This document shows, piece by piece, positions 14,894 through 22,713 of a stretch of 64,000 bases of DNA. Position 1 is the first letter of the stretch. Every line of letters starts with the position of its first letter. The DNA comes from Actinomyces sp. ZJ308 (GTDB taxonomy: Bacteria > Actinomycetota > Actinomycetes > Actinomycetales > Actinomycetaceae): positions 1 through 64,000 of the forward strand of contig NZ_JAAIJY010000006.1 in the NCBI RefSeq assembly GCF_011752065.1, in the 5' to 3' direction. The translations under genes were made by a program, and so were the position numbers. The notes beneath the pieces were generated by a model. That model saw only the letters and a list, made by a program, of their open reading frames with translations, had not been told where the DNA came from and did no database searches.

Positions 14894-16215
14894 CTCCACC
14901 GACCAACCCCGCCGACCAGGCCGCCCCCAGCACCGACAGCACCCGGCTCGGCGCCTCCGACGCGGTCCCCGAGCACTCCGACCAGCAGCCGCGCGAAGAT
15001 CGTCGCCTCTCCCGGCGCACAGCGCTCAAGGCCGCCGGCATCGGCGGTGCGGCCCTGGCCACCGGAGCGACCGGAATCGCCGTACGCGGGGCCACCAACG
15101 GTGTCTGGAACGCCGGCCGCGGAGCGCCCTATGAGCTCTGGCGGCAGTGGACGCCGGCCAGTCCCGGCCTGCAGGGGATCGTCGCGGCCGCCACACTGGC
15201 GGCCAACCCGCACAACATCCAGCCCTGGCTCTTCTCCATCGACAACGCCGACGGCCCCGACGCTTCCACCGGCCGCATCGACCTGCACGCCGATCCCGGC
15301 CGCGTCACGCCGCTGTGCGACCCGGACGGCCGCGAGCGCACCGCCGGCTTCGGCTGCGCCCTCTACTCCATCGAGGTCGCCGCCCGCGCCCGGGGCAAAC
15401 AGGCACAGGTTGAGCCCTGGCCCGGCGGCGGCTCCGAGCAGTCCGACCACGTCGCTCGCATCTCCATCACCGACGCCGGCTCGCCGACCTCTCGGGAGCA
15501 GGAGCTGGCCGCGGCGATCCCGCGGCGCCACACGTACCGCGGTCCCTTCACCGCCCGCACCCCGGAGCGGGCCACGCTCGACTCGCTGACCGATGCCGCC
15601 CCACTGGGCGCCCGGATCGCCTGGGTGACCGAGGCCTCCGCCGTGGCGGCCCTGGGCGACCTGTACGTGGAGGCCACCCGGGCGATCGCCGACGACGCCG
15701 AGATGTCGGCGGACTCCTTCGCCTGGATGCGCAATGACCGCTCGCAGATCGACGCCCACCGCGACGGGCTGACCCTGGACTGCCAGGGCCTGAGCGACGC
15801 CATGCTGGCTGCGGCCAAGATCCTGCCCGCCCAGTCGCGCGAGTCCTCCGACTCCTTCTGGGTCAAGAGCACCCGCGAGGTCCACACGGCCACGGCCCGC
15901 GCCTACGGGATCATCCGTGTCGACGACGTCTCCGATTCCCGCAGCCGCCTCGATGGCGGCCGTCTGCTCCAGCACGTCCACCTGGCCGCGACGGCCGCCG
16001 GGCTCGGGCTGCACCACATGAACCAGGTCTCCGAGCGGATCGCGCGCGACGCCGCGCAGGGCCGGCAGGACCGGTTCTCGCAGCGGTGGGCCGCCATCAC
16101 GGGCGTCGCAGCGTCCCAGAGCCTGCTCGCCTTCCGCATCGGCTTCCCCGAGCGCACCGCGCGGCCCAGCCCGCGCCGGGCCCTGGGCGACGTCGTGCAC
16201 AGCGCCAACGGGTAA
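14890..16215 (+). CDS. Acg-like nitroreductase-fold protein with Tat-type N-terminus
   Basis: A 441-aa protein. Residues about 37-65 read DRRLSRRTALKAAGIGGAALATGATGIA, a twin-arginine type signal after a long polar leader, so export or membrane attachment is likely. The rest resembles the Acg family of FMN-binding nitroreductase-like proteins: AAATLAANPHNIQPWLFSI near the start, AAIPRRHTYRGPF in the middle and HLAATAAGLGLHHMNQVSE towards the end. Mycobacterial Acg is thought to sequester flavin rather than reduce substrates; whether this one is catalytic is unknown. It is coupled to the TetR gene. Confidence 0.78.
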   Translation: MTPPTNPADQAAPSTDSTRLGASDAVPEHSDQQPREDRRLSRRTALKAAGIGGAALATGATGIAVRGATNGVWNAGRGAPYELWRQWTPASPGLQGIVAAATLAANPHNIQPWLFSIDNADGPDASTGRIDLHADPGRVTPLCDPDGRERTAGFGCALYSIEVAARARGKQAQVEPWPGGGSEQSDHVARISITDAGSPTSREQELAAAIPRRHTYRGPFTARTPERATLDSLTDAAPLGARIAWVTEASAVAALGDLYVEATRAIADDAEMSADSFAWMRNDRSQIDAHRDGLTLDCQGLSDAMLAAAKILPAQSRESSDSFWVKSTREVHTATARAYGIIRVDDVSDSRSRLDGGRLLQHVHLAATAAGLGLHHMNQVSERIARDAAQGRQDRFSQRWAAITGVAASQSLLAFRIGFPERTARPSPRRALGDVVHSANG

Positions 16216-16403
16216 CCGGCGAGTAGCCGGCGGAAGCAATCTCCAATAGGTGGGATAAATAGGATGGATGTCAGGGCGCGGAGCCAGCTTTTCGTCGTCG
16301 GGCCCCTTCATTGCTTCCTTTCTGTGACTAGGAGGAATACCCTGGGAGCCGTCACCGGAGACGATGACGCACACCTTTTCTCGACGACGAGAACGGAATC
16401 CCG

Positions 16404-18794
16404 ATGCCCCAGAAAGAAGCCTCCCTGCCCACCTACACGGAGCAGGAGGAGAAACGGATCATCCGCAACGCCGACGGCGTCCCGGTCGGCATACGTCCTG
16501 ACAATCGATGGACACCTGCACGGATCGCCATCTGGGTGGTCATCACCGCCCTGGGCGTCCTGGGCTGGTGGATGCTGGCGATCGTGCGCGGCGAGCACGT
16601 CAACACCATCTGGTTCGTGGTCACCGCCGTGTGCACCTACGCGATCGGGTACCGCTTCTACGCCCTCTACATCCAGCGTCGCATCATGCGCCCCGACGAC
16701 ACCAACGCCACCCCGGCCGAGCGCATCAACAACGGGCGCGACTTCGACCCCACCCACCGCGTCGTCCTCTACGGCCACCACTTCGCGGCCATCGCCGGCG
16801 CCGGCCCGCTGGTCGGCCCGGTCCTGGCGGCCCAGATGGGCTACCTGCCCGGAACCCTGTGGATCATCATCGGCGTGCTCGTGGCCGGCGCGGTCCAGGA
16901 CATGCTCGTCCTGTTCTTCTCGATGCGCCGCGGCGGGCGCTCGCTGGGCCAGATGGCCACCGACGAGATCGGCAAGATCGGCGGCATCGTGGCCACCGTC
17001 GTCGTCTTCGTCATGCTCATGATCGTCCTGGCCGTCCTGGCCATGGTCTGCGTCAACGCCCTGGCCGCCTCCCCCTGGGGCGTCTTCTCGGTGGGCATGA
17101 CCATCCCGATCGCCATCGGGATGGGCCTGTGGCTGCGCTTCGTCCAGCCCGGAAAGATCACCCAGGTCTCCTTCGTCGGCTTCGGCCTGCTCATCGCCGT
17201 CATCATCGGCGGGCGCTGGGTGGCCGAGTCCTCCTTCGGCCACTACCTGCACCTGTCCCCCACCGCCCTGGTGTGGGCCATGATCATCTACGGCTTCCTG
17301 GCCGCCGTCCTGCCCGTGTGGGTCCTGCTCACCCCGCGCGACTACCTGTCGACCTTCATGAAGGTCGGCACCATCACGATCCTGGCCCTGGGCATCATCA
17401 TCGTGCGCCCCCTGGTGGAGATGTCCGCCGTCACCGAGTTCGCCTTCAACACCGACGGCCCGGTCTTCGCCGGCACCCTCTTCCCCTTCCTGTTCATCAC
17501 CATCGCCTGCGGCGCCCTGTCCGGGATGCACGCCATGGTCTCCTCGGGCACCAGCCCCAAGATGGTGGAGAAGGAGACCCAGGTCCGCATGATCGGCTAC
17601 GGCGGCATGCTCATGGAGTCCTTCGTGGCGATCATGGCGCTGGCGGCCGCGGTCTCGCTGAGCCCGGGCATCTACTTCTCCATGAACACCTCGACGGCGA
17701 CCATGAACAAGATCGCCGGCCCCGAGGTAGCCGCCTCCGCCCCCTGCAACACCGCCAACGACCCCGAGCACCACTGCGAGAGGCTCGCCGAGGCCGCCGT
17801 GGCGGGGCTCGGCGTCACCGACGCCCAGGGCCGCAGGCTCAACCCCGAGTGGGACTCCTGGGACGATCAGGGCAACCCCAAGACCTACACCGGCGCCGAG
17901 GCCCTGGAGCGCCTGGCCAGCGACGTCGGCGAGCCCAACGTCGTCTCACGCACCGGCGGCGCCCCCACCCTGTCGGTGGGCATCGCCCACATCCTCCACC
18001 AGATCGGCGGCGGGCGCGCCATGATGGGCTTCTGGTACCACTTCGCCATCATGTTCGAGGCCCTATTCATCCTCTCGGCGGTCGACGCCGTCACCCGCGT
18101 GGCCCGCTTCCAGCTCTCCGACGCACTGGGCAACGCCTTCCCCAGGTTCAAGGACCCGTCCTGGCACGTGGGCGCCTGGGGAACCACGGCCGTCGTCGTC
18201 GCCTCCTGGGGAGCCCTGCTCCTCATGGGCGTCACCGACCCGCGCGGCGGCATCCAGACGCTGTACCCGCTGTTCGGCATCGCCAACCAGCTCATCGCAG
18301 CCGTCGCCCTGCTGGTGGTCACCGTCATGGTGGTGCGCAAGGGCTACACGAAGTGGGTGTGGATCCCCGCGATCCCGCTGGTGTTCGACACGGCCGTCAC
18401 CTTCACGGCGTCGTGGCAGAAGATCTTCTCCACCGACCCCCTCGTGGGCTACTTCCAGCAGTACCGCAACGCCAAGGCCCTGCTGCCCACGCTGACCGAC
18501 CCGGCCAAGATCGAGGAGACCCGGGCGATCGTACGCAACACGATGATCCAGGGGACGCTGTCGATCGTCTTCCTGGTCATGGTCGCCTTCGTCATGGTCT
18601 GCGCCCTCATCCGCATCATCCAGACGATCCGCAACCGCGACACGACGACGTCGGAGGACCCCTACCAGGAGTCCAACTTCTACGCGCCCGAGACGATGAT
18701 CGCCTCCTCGCTCATGAAGAAGGTCTCCCGGGAGTACGAGCAGGTCGGTGACCCGGCCCTCATCCCCCACAGGGCCCACGCGGAGAAGTCATGA
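16404..18794 (+). CDS. cstA: carbon starvation protein CstA (pyruvate/peptide transporter)
   Basis: A 796-aa polytopic membrane protein. It has an N-terminal cytoplasmic stretch, a first membrane segment IWVVITALGVLGWWMLAIV, the family block YGHHFAAIAGAGPLVGPVLAAQMGYLPG at about residues 125-150, CGALSGMHAMVSSGTSPKM in the middle and YPLFGIANQLIAAVALLVVTVMV towards the end. CstA proteins import pyruvate or peptides when carbon is short. Residues about 430-510 form a hydrophilic loop rich in Asp and Glu with two Cys (ASAPCNTANDPEHHCE). The gene is followed at once by its small partner ybdD (ATGA overlap). Confidence 0.95.
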   Translation: MPQKEASLPTYTEQEEKRIIRNADGVPVGIRPDNRWTPARIAIWVVITALGVLGWWMLAIVRGEHVNTIWFVVTAVCTYAIGYRFYALYIQRRIMRPDDTNATPAERINNGRDFDPTHRVVLYGHHFAAIAGAGPLVGPVLAAQMGYLPGTLWIIIGVLVAGAVQDMLVLFFSMRRGGRSLGQMATDEIGKIGGIVATVVVFVMLMIVLAVLAMVCVNALAASPWGVFSVGMTIPIAIGMGLWLRFVQPGKITQVSFVGFGLLIAVIIGGRWVAESSFGHYLHLSPTALVWAMIIYGFLAAVLPVWVLLTPRDYLSTFMKVGTITILALGIIIVRPLVEMSAVTEFAFNTDGPVFAGTLFPFLFITIACGALSGMHAMVSSGTSPKMVEKETQVRMIGYGGMLMESFVAIMALAAAVSLSPGIYFSMNTSTATMNKIAGPEVAASAPCNTANDPEHHCERLAEAAVAGLGVTDAQGRRLNPEWDSWDDQGNPKTYTGAEALERLASDVGEPNVVSRTGGAPTLSVGIAHILHQIGGGRAMMGFWYHFAIMFEALFILSAVDAVTRVARFQLSDALGNAFPRFKDPSWHVGAWGTTAVVVASWGALLLMGVTDPRGGIQTLYPLFGIANQLIAAVALLVVTVMVVRKGYTKWVWIPAIPLVFDTAVTFTASWQKIFSTDPLVGYFQQYRNAKALLPTLTDPAKIEETRAIVRNTMIQGTLSIVFLVMVAFVMVCALIRIIQTIRNRDTTTSEDPYQESNFYAPETMIASSLMKKVSREYEQVGDPALIPHRAHAEKS

Positions 18795-19126
18795 CGCGGA
18801 CCTCTCCGACGGCGCAGCCGGCGGGTCAGGAGACGGGACGGGAAGCGGGACCGGAAACGGGACGGCCGGGCACCCGTCGTCGGGTGCGCGAGGCCCTGGC
18901 CCGGGCCCGCGGCCTGTGGCGGGACCTGACCGGGGAGTCGGCCTACGACCGCTACCTGGAGCGCTACGCCCGCGAGCACGCCGCCTGCCCGCACCGCCCC
19001 GACGACGCCCACGGCTCGAAGCACGATTCAGGGCACGGCTCGGGGCACGGCCCCATGAGCGAGCGCGAGTTCTGGCGCGCCCGGTCCAAGCAGGCCGAGA
19101 CGGAGATCAACGCCAGCTGCTGCTGA
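18791..19126 (+). CDS. ybdD: YbdD/YjiX family protein (CstA partner)
   Basis: A 111-aa cytoplasmic protein of DUF466, the usual small partner of CstA. LWRDLTGESAYDRYLERYAREH and MSEREFWRARSKQAETE carry the family core. It is longer than typical members (about 65 aa): it has an N-terminal Gly/Thr/Arg-rich extension and a His/Gly insert (HGSKHDSGHGSGHG), and it ends in Cys-Cys. The insert could bind metal. Translation is coupled to cstA. Confidence 0.88.
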   Translation: MTRTSPTAQPAGQETGREAGPETGRPGTRRRVREALARARGLWRDLTGESAYDRYLERYAREHAACPHRPDDAHGSKHDSGHGSGHGPMSEREFWRARSKQAETEINASCC

Positions 19127-19157
19127 GTCCTGGAGCACACTCCTGTGCTCCGATCGT

Positions 19158-19196
19158 TACCGCCCGCCTTCCGAAGACCTCGGAGGACGGGCGGTA
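19158..19196 (+). terminator. hairpin after cstA-ybdD
   Basis: TACCGCCCG...TTCC (19158-19172) pairs with GGAGGACGGGCGGTA (19182-19196) apart from a few mismatches. The right arm reads into the TAGCGT -10 element of the next gene (19195-19200). Confidence 0.55.
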
Positions 19197-19200
19197 GCGT
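19195..19200 (+). promoter_or_regulatory. -10 element of the VanZ-like gene (leaderless)
   Basis: TAGCGT lies 7 nt before GTG 19208 and only 1 nt before GTG 19202. The spacing favours 19208 as the start. Confidence 0.5.
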
Positions 19201-19207
19201 CGTGAAC

Positions 19208-19645
19208 GTGCCCACCCAGCAACCCCCCGAGGCCCCGCACAGCACCTCCCACGAGCGGATCGCCCGTGGCGCGGCGGTCATCCTCCTGGTCGTCACCTGC
19301 GTGACGGTCGTGTGGCCCTCCGGCCGCGAGGTGGCCGAGCTCAAGGACTCGCTGGGGCCGGCCTTCCTCAGCTCGGAGGGCAAGGACGTCGTCCTCAACC
19401 TGGTGATGCTGGCGCCGGCCACCTTCTGCGCCGTCGCGGGCTGGCGGGACATCCCCTGGTGGGCGTGGGCGCTGGTGGGCTGCGTCGTCGGGCTGAGCGC
19501 CGAGGTGCTCCAGAGCCTCCTGCCGATGCTGGAGCGGCGGCCCTCGCTGGCCAATGTCGGTCAGAACGCCGTCGGCGCCTGGGCCGGGGCACTGGCCGCC
19601 TGGTACCTGCTGCGCCGCCCGCACCCCCGGACCGCCTCGGGCTGA
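19208..19645 (+). CDS. VanZ family membrane protein
   Basis: A 145-aa protein with four hydrophobic segments (GAAVILLVVTCVTVVWP, NLVMLAPATFCAVAGW, WWAWALVGCVVGLSAEVLQ, NAVGAWAGALAAWYLL) and the VanZ-type motif SAEVLQSLLPMLERRPSLANVGQN before the last helix. VanZ was named for teicoplanin resistance, but most homologues have no known role. There is no van operon here, so resistance should not be inferred. GTG 19202, or an upstream start in the same frame, is an alternative. Confidence 0.82.
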   Translation: MPTQQPPEAPHSTSHERIARGAAVILLVVTCVTVVWPSGREVAELKDSLGPAFLSSEGKDVVLNLVMLAPATFCAVAGWRDIPWWAWALVGCVVGLSAEVLQSLLPMLERRPSLANVGQNAVGAWAGALAAWYLLRRPHPRTASG

Positions 19646-19732
19646 GTCCCCTCCCTCAGCGCAACGGCGCGGTCTCACGGAGGCCGACGGCTCACCCGCA
19701 TTCACCGCACCGCGGACAGTGAGCGGACAGTG

Positions 19733-19762
19733 AAAGGCCCGGACCTTACGGCCCGGGCCTTT
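19733..19762 (-). terminator. hairpin downstream of tRNA-Leu
   Basis: AAAGGCCCGGACC (19733-19745) pairs with GGCCCGGGCCTTT (19750-19762) with one mismatch, 9 nt past the 3' end of the tRNA. Confidence 0.7.
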
Positions 19763-19770
19763 CCGTTCTG

Positions 19771-19854
19771 TGCGCGGGGGGGGACTCGAACCCCCATGAT
19801 CGTAAGATCACACGGACCTGAACCGTGCGCGTCTACCAATTCCGCCACTCGCGC
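19771..19854 (-). tRNA. tRNA-Leu (anticodon CAG)
   Basis: Reading the minus strand, the 5' end is GCGCGAG, followed by a D-arm with GGTAGACGC, the anticodon arm CACGG-TTCAGGT-CCGTG (CAG decodes CUG, a dominant Leu codon in this GC-rich DNA), a class II variable arm (GTGATCTTACGATCAT) and the T-arm GGGGG-TTCGAGT-CCCCC. The 3' acceptor strand is CCCGCGC plus discriminator A. CCA is not encoded. The acceptor stem has one A-C mismatch (position 6 with 67). From here to 20110 nothing else is seen except the upstream region of fhaA. Confidence 0.95.
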
Positions 19855-20110
19855 GAGAAGCGAGCATGAGACTAGCCCGTCACCCCGGCCGTCGTCCAAT
19901 CCTCAGACCCCCATTCAGCCGTGAGACCGCTCACGACACAATTACCTCACACAGAGGCGGCCGTCTTCCCTGCGATGACTTCGCTACCGTTACGATGGGA
20001 ACGGTATCGGCCTGCATGCAGGTCCGTGCAGGCCCATAGCGAGGCGGGACAGTCCCGCCTCCCGGCTCCATCCCGGGGGCCGCCACACCACATTGGGGGA
20101 GGTACTGTCC

Positions 20111-20818
20111 ATGGGATTCCTGGACAAGTTCGAGAAGGGCGTCGAGAACGTCACGAACCGCGCCATGTCCCGCTTCTCGGACGACATCGAGCCCATCGAG
20201 ATCGCCTCGAAGCTCCGCGAGACCATGGACAAGCGCGCCGCGTCCTTCGCACGCGATCGCTCAGTGGTTCCCAACATCTTCCGCATCCACCTCACCCCGC
20301 CGAGCATCGAGCGCATCACGGCCTGGGGCCAGGACGAGATGGTGCGCCAGATGGAGGAGGTCGCCACCTCGCACGCCGCGGACCAGGGCTACTCCTTCGT
20401 CGGACCGGTCGAGGTCTCCTTCCTGGTCAACAACAACCCCAACGCCCCGGCCATCGAGATCGAGTCCTCCACACGGCGCGGCGCCGCGGCCCCAGCCGCC
20501 TCAGCGACCGCCACCCCGGCGCACCCGATCGTCGACATCAACGGCCAGCGCTACCTGCTCACCGGCCCGGTCACCGTCATCGGGCGCGGCTCGGAGGCGG
20601 ACATCATCGTCGACGACTCCGGCGTCTCACGCCGCCACCTGGAGATCCGTCTGACGCACGGCAACGCCATCGCCAGCGACCTGGGCTCAACCAACGGCAC
20701 CTTCGTCGAGGGCCAGCGGGTCGACGCCGTCACGCTCGTGGACGGCAACACCCTCACCATCGGCCGCACCCAGATCCTGTTCTGGGACGGCACCCAGAAC
20801 AGCGGAGTCAACGGTTGA
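20111..20818 (+). CDS. fhaA: FhaA, FHA-domain protein with DUF3662
   Basis: A 235-aa cytoplasmic protein. The N-terminal DUF3662 domain begins MGFLDKFEKGVENVTNRAMSR and continues to about residue 120 (FRIHLTPPSIERI, VEVSFLVNNN). The FHA domain follows at about 145-230 with VIGRGSEADIIVDDSGVSRRHLEI and DLGSTNGTFVEG, the phosphothreonine-binding residues. In mycobacteria FhaA binds the phosphorylated pseudokinase of MviN/MurJ and restrains cell-wall synthesis. A MurJ-pseudokinase fusion is present at 45673. The linker is shorter than in mycobacterial FhaA. A GGGGAGG site precedes ATG 20111. It is the first gene of a seven-gene operon. Confidence 0.93.
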   Translation: MGFLDKFEKGVENVTNRAMSRFSDDIEPIEIASKLRETMDKRAASFARDRSVVPNIFRIHLTPPSIERITAWGQDEMVRQMEEVATSHAADQGYSFVGPVEVSFLVNNNPNAPAIEIESSTRRGAAAPAASATATPAHPIVDINGQRYLLTGPVTVIGRGSEADIIVDDSGVSRRHLEIRLTHGNAIASDLGSTNGTFVEGQRVDAVTLVDGNTLTIGRTQILFWDGTQNSGVNG

Positions 20819-21291
20819 GCGCACTCGCCTTCACGATCCTGCGGCTGGGCTATCTGGTCCTGCTGTGGTTCTTCCTGTACCTCATCGTGCGCGTCATGCG
20901 ACGCGACATGGCCGACTCCCCCGCCGCCGCCCCAACGCGTCGGCGCTCCGCGAATGCCTCCGAGCAGCCGGCCGGTCCTCCCCCGCGAGGCCGACGCCGT
21001 AGCGCCACCCGCCTGGTCATCACCGAGGGCCCCCTGGCCGGCTCGACCGTACCCCTGAGCCCCTCGTCGATCATCATCGGCCGCTCACCCTCGTGCACCC
21101 TGGTCCTGGACGACTCCTACGCCTCGTCGCGCCACGCCCGCGTCTTCCCCAAGGACGGCGCCTGGTGGCTGGAGGACCTCGGCTCCACCAACGGAACCAT
21201 GATGGACGGCCGCCCCGTGCACGGCGCCGTGGAGCTCCCCATGAACATTCCTGTCAGAATCGGCCAAACGACGCTGGAGCTGCGCTCATGA
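20815..21291 (+). CDS. fhaB: FhaB (FipA-type) membrane-anchored FHA protein
   Basis: A 158-aa protein. One N-terminal membrane segment (FTILRLGYLVLLWFFLYLIVRV), a basic Pro/Arg linker and an FHA domain at about residues 65-158 (IIIGRSPSCTLVLDDSYASSRHARVF, EDLGSTNGTMMDG). FhaB links division proteins such as FtsZ and FtsQ in mycobacteria. The start is TTG 20815, overlapping the fhaA stop as TTGA; no better start lies between it and the membrane segment. A phosphatase gene overlaps its end by ATGA. Confidence 0.9.
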   Translation: MSALAFTILRLGYLVLLWFFLYLIVRVMRRDMADSPAAAPTRRRSANASEQPAGPPPRGRRRSATRLVITEGPLAGSTVPLSPSSIIIGRSPSCTLVLDDSYASSRHARVFPKDGAWWLEDLGSTNGTMMDGRPVHGAVELPMNIPVRIGQTTLELRS

Positions 21292-22712
21292 CCATCTCCC
21301 TGCGCTTCGCCGCGCGCTCCGACGTCGGCCTGGTCCGCCAGTCCAACCAGGACTCGGGCTACGCCGGCCCCCACCTGTGCCTCCTGTGCGACGGGATGGG
21401 CGGGCCCGCGGGCGGAGACATCGCCTCGGCGGTCGCCATCGAGCACCTCATGCCGCTGGACGCCGACTCCCACCAGGCCGGCGAGCTGCTGGGCCTCATG
21501 CGCGACGCCGTCCAGGCCGCGCACACCGAGCTCGTCACCCTGTCCTCACAGGACCCCGACCTCGCCGGACTGGGCACCACCTGCATCGGCGTCATGCGCA
21601 GCGGCAACAAGCTCGCCATGGTCCACGTGGGCGACTCGCGCGCCTACATGCTGCGAGACGGCACCCTCACCCAGGTCACCACCGACCACACCTTCGTGGA
21701 GTACCTCGTGGAGACCGGGCGACTCACCCGCGACCAGGCCCGCCAGCACCCCCAGCGCTCCGTCCTCCTGCGCGTCCTGGGGGACACCGAGGGCGAGGTG
21801 CAGCTCGACGAGTCGATCCGCGAGGCCGTTCCCGGCGACCGCTGGCTGCTGTGCTCCGACGGCCTGAGCGGCCCGGTGACCGCCGAGACCATCGGTGAGG
21901 TGCTGGCCGGCGTCGCCGACCCCGGTCAGGCCGCCGACCAGCTCGTCGACCTGGCGCTGCGCGCCGGCGGACCGGACAACGTCACCGCCGTCGTCTTCGA
22001 CGTCGTCAAGGACGACCCCGAGCCGCAGACCGTCCCCCAGGTGGTGGGCAGCGCCGCCACCGAGCGCCTGGCCCAGGAGCGTGCGGCGGCGGCCCACCGC
22101 GAGGCCGGTGGGGAGACCGAGGCCAAGGACACCGAGGGCGCCAGCCCCGCCGCCAAGGCCGCGGCCCTCATGGCCACCCTGGAGGAGCAGCCCGGCTCCA
22201 CGAAGGACTCCTCCGACGTCGACGACGCCATTGCCGCCGAGGCAGCCACCCAGGAGAAGGCCCGACGCCGTCATCGCCGTCGGATCCTCGTGGGAAGCAT
22301 CGTGCTGCTGGCCACTCTCGTCGGTGCCAGCGCCCTGTTCTACCGCTGGACCCAAACCCGCTATTACGTCTCCACCTATGACGGCCAGGTCGCCATCTAC
22401 CAGGGGATCCCCCAGTCCATCGGCCCCCTCAAGCTGAGCCACTCGGTCAAGGCCTACGCGGACCTGCCGGTGGAGAGGCTCGACGACAACATCCGCGAGC
22501 GCCTGGAGGCCACCGTCACCCAGAGGTCGATGAGCGACGCGCAGACCTACGTCGACAAGACGGTGCGCTCCTACCTCAAGCCGACCGGCTCCCAGCAGGA
22601 CCCCTCAGGCTCCACGGCCTCGCCCTCCCCCGCCACGACTCCCACGCCCGCTCCCGCGCCGGAGGCACCCGCCGAGCCGGCTCAGCCCGATCAGGCCGGG
22701 CAGGAGGGATGA
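21288..22712 (+). CDS. pstP: PstP, PP2C-type Ser/Thr phosphatase
   Basis: A 474-aa membrane-anchored phosphatase that reverses PknA/PknB phosphorylation. The catalytic domain (residues 1-240) carries the metal-binding motifs RQSNQDSGY, LCDGMGGPAGGDIAS, HVGDSRAYM, CSDGLSG and GGPDNVTAVV. A charged linker follows, then RRRHRRRILVGSIVLLATLVGASALFY as the single membrane segment, and an extracytoplasmic domain (TQTRYYVSTYDGQVAIYQGIPQ) ending in a Pro/Ala/Thr tail. This is the usual actinobacterial layout. Its ATG overlaps the fhaB stop. Confidence 0.95.
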   Translation: MTISLRFAARSDVGLVRQSNQDSGYAGPHLCLLCDGMGGPAGGDIASAVAIEHLMPLDADSHQAGELLGLMRDAVQAAHTELVTLSSQDPDLAGLGTTCIGVMRSGNKLAMVHVGDSRAYMLRDGTLTQVTTDHTFVEYLVETGRLTRDQARQHPQRSVLLRVLGDTEGEVQLDESIREAVPGDRWLLCSDGLSGPVTAETIGEVLAGVADPGQAADQLVDLALRAGGPDNVTAVVFDVVKDDPEPQTVPQVVGSAATERLAQERAAAAHREAGGETEAKDTEGASPAAKAAALMATLEEQPGSTKDSSDVDDAIAAEAATQEKARRRHRRRILVGSIVLLATLVGASALFYRWTQTRYYVSTYDGQVAIYQGIPQSIGPLKLSHSVKAYADLPVERLDDNIRERLEATVTQRSMSDAQTYVDKTVRSYLKPTGSQQDPSGSTASPSPATTPTPAPAPEAPAEPAQPDQAGQEG

Positions 22713-22713
22713 G

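Noticed and set aside
19202-19645. Glycopeptide resistance from the VanZ-like gene
   Set aside because: No other van genes are present and most VanZ homologues have no link to resistance.
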